Part shown: piece by piece, positions 1 through 6,335 of the stretch
Layout of the letters: each line of letters opens with the position of its first letter
How positions within the stretch are numbered: position 1 is the stretch's first letter
Assembly: GCA_021790075.1 (NCBI GenBank)
Contig: JAJYIN010000018.1
Coordinates: forward strand, 1-16,927
Direction: 5' to 3'
Source: Actinomycetes bacterium
GTDB lineage: Bacteria; Actinomycetota; Thermoleophilia; BMS3ABIN01
Length of the DNA stretch: 16,927 nucleotides
The notes under the pieces: generated by a model
The model's input: only the letters and a program-made list of their open reading frames with translations
Told to the model about the DNA's origin: nothing
Databases searched by the model: none
Made by a program: the position numbers and the translations under genes

Positions 1-777
1 GCACCCTTTGGGCTGCCACAACCCCAGGGTTCCGGATCGAGATGCCATGGACGCCATCTTGCTGGTACTACGCACCGGCATGCAATGGAATGCGCTGAAC
101 GCGACTGGGATCTGCTCAAGCACCTCGGCCCACCGCCGCTTTCAGGAGTGGGAAAGGGCGGGCGTGTTCGGCGAGTTCTGGCACCGGGGGCTGCTGGAAT
201 ACGATGACAAAGTTGGAATCGACTGGGACTTCCTTGCGGCTGATGGGGCCATGACCAAGGCGCCGCTGGGCGGACAGAAGACCGGCCCAAATCCCACCGA
301 TAGAGGCAAAAAGGGGCGAAACGCTTGGTGCTCACCGAGGGTGCCGGGGTCCCGATCGGGCTCGACCACGCCGGTGCCAACTTAAACGACCATAAGCTGC
401 TGAAGGGCACGCTTGACTCCATTCCCATCCCGCGTCCCCAACCCACCGCCAAGGCACCGCAGGGCATCTGCCTGGACAAGGCCTACGACAACAGCCAGAC
501 TCGCGACTTAGTCGCCGAGTACAAGTTGACGCCGCACATCCGCACCCGTAAAGAGGAGATCGACATCAAGGCCTTGCGCCCCGGCTGGAGGGCCCGCCGC
601 TGGGTGGTGGAGGCTTGCCATTCGTGGCTCAACCGCAACCGCGCGATCCTCATCCGCTGGTCCAAGAAGGAAGAGAATCACCTGGCGCTGCTAATGCTTG
701 CCAGTGGCCTCATCGCGTTCAAAAAAGCCCGCGTCGCAACCCTCAAAACAGCCCCTTGCAGCAGCCTACCGGGATAG
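1..777 (+). pseudogene. IS5-family transposase, 5'-partial, in two frames
   Basis: DDE transposase of an IS5-type insertion sequence, which cuts and rejoins element ends. The reading frame is already open at the window's left edge, so the N-terminus and left end of the element are missing. The first part (frame from position 2, to about 313) carries the LRTGMQW region and the first catalytic Asp in AADGAMTKAP. The second part (frame 1, about 313-777) carries the second Asp in CLDKAYD and the Glu helix VVEACHSWLNRNRAILIRW. The two join perfectly (GKK then GAKRLVLTEG) if the ribosome slips back one base, or one base is restored, at the A5G4 run at 308-316. Some IS5 subgroups use programmed -1 shifting, so this could be a live frameshifted gene rather than a wreck. 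The family call is firm; the state of the gene is open. Confidence 0.85.
308..316 (+). other. Frameshift point in the transposase (A5G4 run)
   Basis: Frame-0 codons here are AAA AAG GGG CGA. Slipping one base back after AAG gives GGG GCG AAA CGC, which restores the conserved transposase text. The run resembles A-rich slippery sites. It lacks the ideal A before AAA in the right phase (a C is there), so a plain one-base deletion in the homopolymer is equally possible. Confidence 0.6.
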
Positions 778-786
778 GTCCTAAGC

Positions 787-806
787 GTTCTTACGTGGGC
801 AAGAAC
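787..806. repeat. Inverted repeat just after the transposase
   Basis: GTTCTT and AAGAAC pair across an 8-base loop, 9 bases beyond the transposase stop codon. It could be a small transcription-stopping hairpin or part of the right end of the IS. No matching left end is inside the window, so the terminal inverted repeat cannot be confirmed. The rest of 778-937 shows no convincing gene. Confidence 0.3.
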
Positions 807-937
807 CGCAACGCCGGCATCATGAGCAAGATGCAGACTCACGGTATCAGAAAATCCTATCTTCACAGAAATAGCATTATTAATATCCCAGGTAAACCAC
901 TGGCTCTGCTGGGAGACTCGCAGGGTTTGACGTTTAA

Positions 938-1219
938 GGGAAAATAATAAAGCCGCCCTACGTGAACGGCTCAAATTTTACGGCAAAAGGAGGCTTTAGT
1001 GGCCGTTTCTTAAAAACGCAAGTTCAGAGTCCCAAGAGCGTCTACGTGACCACCCCACTGCCGGTGACAGTCTCCGACCTAAGCCCGAACACTTCCACTA
1101 CTGTGACACTCAAGTACTTCGTGCCAACTTCCGTTGGAAGCTTTACCACTACTACCTACGCCAACTGTCAGGATGATGCCGGAAGAACGTACTGGTTCCC
1201 GGGGCCGTTTCCACAATAA
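938..1219 (+). pseudogene. C-terminal remnant of a surface-type (Ig-like/DUF11-like) protein
   Basis: The frame is open from 938 to the TAA at 1217-1219. A GTG at 962 would be the only early start, and no ribosome binding site precedes it. The product is rich in Thr, Ser and Val, with alternating beta-strand text such as LSPNTSTTVTLKYFVPTSVG and then a TTTYANCQDDAGRTY stretch. This is like the last strands of extracellular Ig-like, CARDB or DUF11-type repeat domains. About 90 residues is too short for a whole domain plus signal peptide, and no signal peptide is present. With the IS5 transposase directly upstream, the simplest reading is a surface-protein gene cut off by insertion and decay. 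It could instead be a short hypothetical gene. The domain family is not certain. Confidence 0.45.
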
Positions 1220-1286
1220 CAACCAATGATTTGTTCACAGACTGAAAAAAATGAATGCCAACAGATGAAGCCGATTTCGATACCAA

Positions 1287-1448
1287 TTGAAAAACCATTT
1301 CCTTTTTAATTTTATTTGGTGGTTCGTCCAAGTCATTGGTTGGGGATTATTAATCCCTTTTTTATACGACTTGGGAGAACCATTGCCATTGTCCTTTTGG
1401 CTAATCTTCATCGCCACCTTGTTTATTCAGGCTTTTTTACAGTGGTAA
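1287..1448 (+). CDS. Putative 53-aa two-helix small membrane protein
   Basis: The frame is open from 1269 to the TAA at 1446-1448. The only start-like codon is TTG at 1287, with no clear ribosome binding site. The product is strongly hydrophobic and aromatic: helix 1 is about residues 6-27 (FNFIWWFVQVIGWGLLIPFL), a short loop DLGEPLP follows, and helix 2 is about residues 36-51 (SFWLIFIATLFIQAFL). An ATG at 1265 in another frame gives MKPISIPIEKPF and could join this ORF if one base in the CCATTTCCTTTTT run were lost or skipped, so the gene may be frameshifted or misassembled here. The DNA is much AT-richer than its neighbours. It lies 39 bp before another tiny membrane ORF and the lipoprotein gene. 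I do not recognise the family. The helical pattern is real, but expression is unproven. Confidence 0.45.
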   Translation: MKNHFLFNFIWWFVQVIGWGLLIPFLYDLGEPLPLSFWLIFIATLFIQAFLQW

Positions 1449-1487
1449 ATCTTGAAGCGGTATTATCCTGGCCAACGTAGGAGGAAC

Positions 1488-1580
1488 ATGATTTCAGTTG
1501 CGACAATGCCATTGTTTGTTTTCTTTGGACTTTGGGCTGTTGTCCTGTTGGATTTGATAGTCTTAGCCTCTTTGTATTAA
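1488..1580 (+). CDS. Putative 30-aa single-span membrane microprotein
   Basis: An ATG at 1488 sits behind a strong AGGAGGA ribosome binding site at 1479-1485, and the frame ends at TAA 1578-1580. The 30 residues are almost one helix: MISVATM, then PLFVFFGLWAVVLLDLIVLA, then SLY. A single Asp lies within the span. The size and form recall known one-helix accessory subunits of membrane complexes, such as CydX, KdpF or CcoQ, but no family match can be claimed. It begins 39 bp after the two-helix ORF and ends 23 bp before the lipoprotein gene on the same strand, so the three are probably cotranscribed. The start is well supported by the ribosome binding site. Confidence 0.6.
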   Translation: MISVATMPLFVFFGLWAVVLLDLIVLASLY

Positions 1581-1591
1581 CAAAATTGTGA

Positions 1592-1600
1592 TAGGAGGGG
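1592..1600 (+). promoter_or_regulatory. Strong ribosome binding site for the lipoprotein gene
   Basis: The purine run TAGGAGGGGG lies just before the GTG at 1604. It fixes this GTG as the start, which a complete lipoprotein signal peptide then confirms. Confidence 0.75.
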
Positions 1601-1603
1601 GTA

Positions 1604-2971
1604 GTGAAATTTGCGAGTAGGCTCAGGCCTTTCCTGCTTTTGGTTGTGTGTCTGTTATTTGGTCTGTCAATGTTGATCTCCGGTTGCGGCAGCCAGTCAA
1701 CGACATCATCGTCAGACGAAACGTCAACCACCAACAGCAGCCCGGACGTTGATCAGTCAGGCGCCCGGACATCAACGGAGCCGCCGGCAAAGCCCCTTCC
1801 CAAACCGGCGGGTGTCCTCAGCCAGAAATTTTCCTGCCAGGAAGAATTGGTGGCTGGCGTGACAGAGGCAGGAGGCGTTCTTTATATCCCCTGCGAAAGC
1901 ACGCTGCATGCGATCGAGGCCTCTTCAGGACAGGAGAAGTGGAGCTTCCCAACAAACGAACAGATGCAGGTGACGCCAGGATTTGAAGCAGGCACAGTAT
2001 ATGTTGCCAGCAACAATTTTCCCGCCCAAAGCGAAGCCAACAGTCACAACGTTTATGCGCTTGACGCAACCTCCGGGAAAGAGAAGTGGCGCGCCCCGGT
2101 CACCGATGACATCCTCACCCTCGAGGTCAAAGGCGGCATAGTTTACGCAGCCGGAACCGGGAAGACCTTCGCCATCAACGCCGCAGACGGCAAAATCAGA
2201 TGGAGCAGCGATCACGGCGCTATTTTCGTGGTCGCCGGGAAAGTGCCCGGCACGGTTCTAATGGCGGATATACGGCTTGTGGGCACCAATCGAAACGCCA
2301 CTACCCTGTACGCTCTGGACGAGTCCAGCGGCCGGGAAGAATGGCGCCGCGACTTTGGCGGCGCTCCGAACGCGCTCGACGCCGACAGTGCGACTGTTTA
2401 CCTGGAAACCATGCTTGAATATACGCCTGATGAAGGCCAGACACTGCCGCCCAAAATCACGGCGGTCGACGCCGCCACGGGAGCCGATAAATGGCAGGTC
2501 ACAGAGGGCGAGACGCGGCCGAAGTACGGCGATATGGACAACATGTCGCCGTTCGCGCTGCTGGGCGGCAACATCTCCTTCTTTTATCAACTATTTGCGA
2601 AGCCCTCGACAACAAATGCGCGGCTGACCGGTTCCGGTCAGCCGTCCACCCTGTTTGTGCTGGATGCTGGTTCGGGCAAGCAGAAGGCTAACTATGACAC
2701 TTCCTTCCCGTTGTACCCGAACGTGCAGGAAGCAGGAAAAAGCTTTACCGGCGGCTATGCCTATGCCATTAATCCGGACATGACCGGCGCCGCGAACGAG
2801 GATGCTTCGATTTCCTATTCGCTTTCGGCCATCTCCCTGACGGACGGCAGCGAGGCCTGGAGCGTGCCCATCAAGGACCCGCCGAGAGACCTGCTGGCAG
2901 TGGCGGGCGTCTTCAACGGTCATGTCTATCTGAAGTCGATAAGCGGCGGTGGCGTCTGGGAGATCGATTAG
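1604..2971 (+). CDS. PQQ-repeat beta-propeller lipoprotein
   Basis: A 455-residue secreted lipoprotein. The N-terminus has a basic start (MKFASRLR), a hydrophobic core and a lipobox LISGC with the lipidated Cys at residue 28. About 45 Ser/Thr/Pro-rich residues follow as a linker. The rest is built from about seven PQQ_2-type propeller blades, each ending in a text like VYALDATSGKEKWR, LYALDESSGREEWR or ITAVDAATGADKW. Such propellers resemble BamB and PQQ-dehydrogenase folds. No PQQ-binding or catalytic residues can be assigned, so a binding or scaffold role outside the membrane is more likely than an enzyme. The gene starts at GTG and follows two tiny membrane ORFs. Downstream there is a possible terminator and no close partner gene. 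The family call is firm; the function is unknown. Confidence 0.85.
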   Translation: MKFASRLRPFLLLVVCLLFGLSMLISGCGSQSTTSSSDETSTTNSSPDVDQSGARTSTEPPAKPLPKPAGVLSQKFSCQEELVAGVTEAGGVLYIPCESTLHAIEASSGQEKWSFPTNEQMQVTPGFEAGTVYVASNNFPAQSEANSHNVYALDATSGKEKWRAPVTDDILTLEVKGGIVYAAGTGKTFAINAADGKIRWSSDHGAIFVVAGKVPGTVLMADIRLVGTNRNATTLYALDESSGREEWRRDFGGAPNALDADSATVYLETMLEYTPDEGQTLPPKITAVDAATGADKWQVTEGETRPKYGDMDNMSPFALLGGNISFFYQLFAKPSTTNARLTGSGQPSTLFVLDAGSGKQKANYDTSFPLYPNVQEAGKSFTGGYAYAINPDMTGAANEDASISYSLSAISLTDGSEAWSVPIKDPPRDLLAVAGVFNGHVYLKSISGGGVWEID

Positions 2972-3022
2972 GCAGGCGCCGTCGGGCAATGCGTCAGGCA
3001 ATAATTTGTGGGCAATAATGTG

Positions 3023-3040
3023 GGGCGTCTGCCGCCGCCC
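3023..3040 (+). terminator. Possible terminator of the lipoprotein gene
   Basis: GGGCG at 3023-3027 pairs with CGCCC at 3036-3040 around an 8-base loop and is followed by TGTTTCTT. The stem is only 5 bp and the T tract is broken, so it would be a weak Rho-independent terminator. Confidence 0.35.
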
Positions 3041-3084
3041 TGTTTCTTCGCAACTCTCTCCGGCTGGTGTATCATACCTTTTGT

Positions 3085-3249
3085 GACTTTCCGGACGATT
3101 TCCGGGCAAGCCGTCTGGACGTTTCCCGGTACGACCTCGAACGAGTTCTGAGTAAGACCCTCGAACGAGTTCGGGGCAAGGCCTTCAGGTGATTTCCGGG
3201 CAAGACCGAATGATTTCCGGGGCAAGACCTTAGAACGAGCTCGGGGCAA
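3085..3249. repeat. Seven degenerate ~24-bp tandem repeats upstream of proB
   Basis: Units run at 3085-3109, 3110-3132, 3133-3155, 3156-3179, 3180-3203, 3204-3225 and 3226-3249. The approximate consensus is GACC-T-CGAACGA-TTC-GGGGCAA. Units 3, 4 and 7 keep a small palindrome of the CGAAC-GA-GTTCG type. Units 1, 5 and 6 have GATTTCCGGG in the middle instead. There are no unique spacers, so this is not a CRISPR. Read on the minus strand the block gives an 8-residue periodic peptide (NSFEG-type repeats), but no gene there is otherwise supported. The block ends 21 bp before the proB start. Confidence 0.8.
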
Positions 3250-3255
3250 GTAAGC

Positions 3256-3262
3256 AAAAGGA
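3256..3262 (+). promoter_or_regulatory. Ribosome binding site that sets a CTG start for proB
   Basis: AAAAGGA lies 8 bases before the CTG at 3271. In this frame a TAA at 3265-3267 blocks any earlier start. No ATG, GTG or TTG occurs between that stop and the conserved VVKIGSNTLT motif. Confidence 0.55.
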
Positions 3263-3270
3263 TATAACTA

Positions 3271-4377
3271 CTGGCCACCCACGTCGTAAAAATCGGCAGC
3301 AACACGCTTACCGACGAGACCGGCTGCCTCCGGGACGAGGCGCTGGCGGGGATGGTTGCCGAGCTGGCATCCCTGGTCAGGCAGGGCAACAAGGTGCTGC
3401 TGGTGACCTCCGGGGCCATTTCCTGCGGGCTGGGCCTCCTGCCGATCAGCAAACGCCCCATCGAGACAGTGGAGCTCCAGGCCACCTCGGCGGTAGGCCA
3501 GGGCGCCCTCTATCACCGCTACTCGGAGCTTTTTAGCCGTGAAGGGGTGACCACCGCCCAGATCCTCCTCACTTCCTACGACATCGAGGCGCGCAGCCAG
3601 TACCTGAACGCGCGCGGCACCATCGCCAAGCTGCTGGAATGGGACATCGTCCCCATCATCAACGAGAACGACACCACTTCTGCCGACGAAATCCGCTACG
3701 GCGACAATGATTTCCTGGCGGCCCAGGTCGCCATCCTGGCCAAGGCCGACCTGCTGATGTTGCTCACCGATACCGAGGGGTTATATACTAGTGACCCTTC
3801 CGTGGACCCCGATGCCAGGCTGATCGAAGAGGTCGATGACCTGTCCCTGCTGGGGCAGATCGATGCCGGGGGAACCGGGAGCGCCATCGGCTCCGGCGGC
3901 ATGAAGAGCAAGATCGTCGCCGCCGAAATGGCCACCACGGCCAATATCGAAGTGGTGATAGCAAACGGAGCCCGGGCCGGGGTGATCACCGCCGTGGCCG
4001 CCGGTGAGAGAATTGGGACCAGGTTCCGTCCCCTCGAGTCATCCATGAGCAGCTTCAAGCTGTGGCTGAAATACGGCCGGCCCAGCAGCGGTGCGGTCCT
4101 GGTCGATGACGGCGCGGCCCAGGCGCTCAAGGAGCGGGGCAAGAGCCTGCTGGCCGCCGGCATCACCGGCGTGGAGGGCACATTCGCGGCAGGAGAAGCC
4201 GTGGATGTCTTTCACCAGGCTGACGGCCGCCGGCTGGTCGGCAAAGGCATCACCGCTTACTCCTCCGAGGAGCTCGAGCGGATCAAGGGGATGCAGAGCA
4301 GCCAGGTGATGGAGCTGATGCCTCACGGGGACGAGGAAGTGATCCACCGGGATTATTTCGTGCTCGCGGAAGGTTAG
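3271..4377 (+). CDS. proB: Glutamate 5-kinase, probable CTG start
   Basis: Phosphorylates glutamate to gamma-glutamyl phosphate with ATP, the first step of proline synthesis, in the cytosol. The N-terminal amino-acid-kinase domain is complete: VVKIGSNTLT near the start, TSGAISCGLG, the NENDTTS-DEIRYGDND substrate and ATP region, LLTDTEGLY, and GTGSAIGSGGMKSKI. A C-terminal PUA domain follows (about GAVLVDDGAAQALKERGKSL to the end), as in long-form ProB. From CTG 3271 the protein is 368 residues, the usual ProB length. The first ATG (3352) would remove the nucleotide-binding motif and cannot be the real start. proA follows after 71 bp on the same strand. Confidence in the function is very high; the CTG is the best but not proven start. 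Confidence 0.95.
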   Translation: MATHVVKIGSNTLTDETGCLRDEALAGMVAELASLVRQGNKVLLVTSGAISCGLGLLPISKRPIETVELQATSAVGQGALYHRYSELFSREGVTTAQILLTSYDIEARSQYLNARGTIAKLLEWDIVPIINENDTTSADEIRYGDNDFLAAQVAILAKADLLMLLTDTEGLYTSDPSVDPDARLIEEVDDLSLLGQIDAGGTGSAIGSGGMKSKIVAAEMATTANIEVVIANGARAGVITAVAAGERIGTRFRPLESSMSSFKLWLKYGRPSSGAVLVDDGAAQALKERGKSLLAAGITGVEGTFAAGEAVDVFHQADGRRLVGKGITAYSSEELERIKGMQSSQVMELMPHGDEEVIHRDYFVLAEG

Positions 4378-4445
4378 GCCGAAAGGTTAGCCCGGTCGGC
4401 CGGCCGCGGAAGAAACTGACGGAAAGTCAGCTGGCTGAAGGTTAA
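4370..4445 (+). repeat. Three AAGGTTA words and a small hairpin between proB and proA
   Basis: AAGGTTAG occurs at 4370-4377 (holding the proB stop) and 4383-4390, and AAGGTTAA at 4438-4445. The last copy provides the AAGG that acts as a ribosome binding site 7 bases before the proA ATG. Between them CTGAC and GTCAG (4416-4430) form a perfect 5-bp stem with a GGAAA loop. This may be chance or a local duplication. Confidence 0.4.
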
Positions 4446-4448
4446 GAG

Positions 4449-5726
4449 ATGCCAAAGAAAAAAGACGACAATATCAGGATCAGGGAAATCTGCGTCAAGG
4501 CGAAAGCCGCCTCGCGCCAGCTGGCCGGGCTGTCCACCCAGGACAAGAACCGGGCCCTGCTGGAGATGGCGGCGGCGCTGACGCGGCGCAAGGCCGAGAT
4601 CCTGCGTGAGAACCGGGACGACGTCAAGGAAGGGAAGGCGGCGCACCTGTCCGGCGCGCTGATGGACCGCCTGATGCTGGACGAGGACCGCATCAAGGAT
4701 ATGGCCGCCGGCTTGAAAAAACTGGTGGAGCTGCCGGACCCGGTGGGCGAAGTGGTCGAGGGAAGGCGCCTGCCCAACGGCCTGGAGCTGAAGCAGGTGC
4801 GGGTTCCCTTCGGCGTGGTCGCGGTCATCTATGAGGCCCGGCCCAACGTGACTTCCGATGCCGCCGGGCTCTGCATCAAGACCGGCAACGCCATCATCCT
4901 GCGGGGCGGCAGCGCCTCGCTGCATTCCATCCGCATGCTCACCGAGGTGCTCAACGGCGCCCTCATCGACGCCGGCCTGCCCAGGGACGCGGTGCAGCTG
5001 GTGGAGTCGCGTGACCGCGGCCCCCTGAAGCAGCTGCTGCAGATGAAGGAATACGTGGACCTGATCATCCCCCGGGGCGGAGAGGCGCTGAAGGAATTCC
5101 TGGTGAAGAATTCGAAGATTCCCGTAATTTATGCCGCCGGCGGCAACTGCCACGTCTATGTGGACGCCGCCGCCGATCTGGAGAAAGCTGTCAACATCGC
5201 CGTCAACTCGAAAGTGCAGCGCCCCGGAGTCTGCAACGCAGCCGAGACGCTGCTGGTTCACCGCGACGTGGCCGAGTCCTTCCTGCCGGTCGTGGCCAAG
5301 GAGCTGCTCGCGCGCGGCGTCAAGCTGTTCGTCACCGCCGGCGCGCACGAGATCATCGGCAAGGCCAAGGGCGTAGAAGACGCCACCGAGGAGCATTTCC
5401 AGACCGAGTTCCTGGACCTGAAGATGGCGGTCAAAATCGTTGACAGCCTGGATGAAGCCGTCGAGCACATCGCCAATTACGCCACCGGCCATTCCGAGGC
5501 CATCATCACCGAGGACCTGGCGGCGTCCCGCGAGTTCGCCGGCCGGGTCGATGCTGCCTGCATCTATATCAACGCCTCCACCCGCTTTACCGACGGGGGG
5601 CAGTTCGGCATGGGCGCCGAGATCGGCATCAGCACCCAGAAACTGCACGCCCGCGGACCGGTGGGGCTGCGGGAGCTCACTTCCACAAAATATGTGGTTA
5701 CCGGGGACGGACAGATCAGAACCTGA
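4449..5726 (+). CDS. proA: Gamma-glutamyl phosphate reductase
   Basis: Reduces gamma-glutamyl phosphate with NADPH to glutamate semialdehyde, the second step of proline synthesis, after ProB. The protein is 425 residues, normal for ProA, of the aldehyde dehydrogenase fold. The catalytic Cys is residue 262 in QRPGVCNAAETLLVH. VIYEARPNVTSDAAGLCIKTGNA, the RGG-SA loop and the C-terminal TDGGQFGMGAEIGIST signature (before KLHARGPVGL) are all present. The ATG start has an AAGG site 7 bases upstream. The pairing with proB fits substrate channelling known for this pair. A long antisense frame across the gene is only a codon-bias shadow. Confidence 0.97.
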   Translation: MPKKKDDNIRIREICVKAKAASRQLAGLSTQDKNRALLEMAAALTRRKAEILRENRDDVKEGKAAHLSGALMDRLMLDEDRIKDMAAGLKKLVELPDPVGEVVEGRRLPNGLELKQVRVPFGVVAVIYEARPNVTSDAAGLCIKTGNAIILRGGSASLHSIRMLTEVLNGALIDAGLPRDAVQLVESRDRGPLKQLLQMKEYVDLIIPRGGEALKEFLVKNSKIPVIYAAGGNCHVYVDAAADLEKAVNIAVNSKVQRPGVCNAAETLLVHRDVAESFLPVVAKELLARGVKLFVTAGAHEIIGKAKGVEDATEEHFQTEFLDLKMAVKIVDSLDEAVEHIANYATGHSEAIITEDLAASREFAGRVDAACIYINASTRFTDGGQFGMGAEIGISTQKLHARGPVGLRELTSTKYVVTGDGQIRT

Positions 5727-5735
5727 GGATCGCCG

Positions 5736-6335
5736 ATGAAACTGGCAATCATGGGTGGCACTTTCAACCCGATCCACATCGGGCACCTGGTTTGCGCTGA
5801 GGAAGCCATCACCCAGTATGGCCTCGACCAGGTGGTGTTCATGCCGGCTGGCCTGCCGCCGCACAAGGAAGTGCAGAATGGCGCCTCCTCTGAAGACCGC
5901 TACCTGATGGCCGCCATCGCCACCGCCAGCAACCCCCGCTTTGAGATTTCCCGCTACGAGATTGACAGGAAGCAGATTTCTTACACAGTCGACACGATCC
6001 GCCATTACCGGGAAGAGCTTCCCGAGGCCGAGCTTTTCTTCATCACCGGCGCCGATGCGGTCACCGAGATCCTGGAATGGAAGGATCCCGCGGAACTGCT
6101 TTCGATGGCGGTGCTGATCGCGGCCACCCGGCCCGGATATCCGCTGGACAGCATATCCGGCACCACCCAGCATTTTCTGAAGCAGAACCGCGTCCGGATC
6201 ATGGAGATCCCCGCCATCGGTGTTTCTTCCAGCCTGATCCGCGAGAGGACGGCCAAGGGGCAGTCGATCAGGTACCTGGTGCCCCAGGGTGTGGAGCAGT
6301 TCATTGAAAAAGAGAGGCTATACCGTCAAGCGTAG
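5736..6335 (+). CDS. nadD: Nicotinate-nucleotide adenylyltransferase
   Basis: Joins ATP and nicotinic acid mononucleotide to give deamido-NAD, an essential step of NAD synthesis in the cytosol. The 199-residue protein has the nucleotidyltransferase motif GGTFNPIHIGH (residues 7-17, with the HIGH box at 14-17), the PPHK motif near 41-44 and the C-terminal SSSLIRER motif (164-171), the family's ISSTxIR. It starts at ATG 9 bp after the proA stop, with GAGGA upstream. Its 3' end overlaps the next gene by 32 bp, so their translation is probably coupled. The order proA-nadD-LCP-rsfS supports the call. Confidence 0.96.
   Translation: MKLAIMGGTFNPIHIGHLVCAEEAITQYGLDQVVFMPAGLPPHKEVQNGASSEDRYLMAAIATASNPRFEISRYEIDRKQISYTVDTIRHYREELPEAELFFITGADAVTEILEWKDPAELLSMAVLIAATRPGYPLDSISGTTQHFLKQNRVRIMEIPAIGVSSSLIRERTAKGQSIRYLVPQGVEQFIEKERLYRQA

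Larger units (their letters stand above)
2972..3270. other. Gene-free stretch before proB
   Basis: About 300 bp without a credible gene on either strand. The first third repeats the short word GGCAAT three times (near 2985, 2998 and 3010) and has a hairpin. The remainder is the tandem-repeat block. A weak -10-like TATCAT lies at 3070-3075 without a recognisable -35, so the proB promoter is not placed with confidence. Confidence 0.6.

Noticed and set aside
987..1013. A strong AAGGAGG site followed by a GTG at 999
   Set aside because: The frame closes after four codons (TAA at 1011), so there is no gene; it is either chance or a relic.
3085..3249. CRISPR array
   Set aside because: Units are tandem with no unique spacers, unequal in length (22-25 bp) and too degenerate, with no cas genes nearby.
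2968..3249. Minus-strand protein with 8-residue repeats
   Set aside because: The period follows from the ~24-bp DNA repeats. The frame changes register between units and no ribosome binding site or family supports it.
4374..6173. A 599-codon open frame on the minus strand across proA and nadD
   Set aside because: It lies opposite two firmly identified genes. It is rich in His, Gly, Asp and Gln in the way antisense frames of GC-rich genes are, and shows no domain motif.
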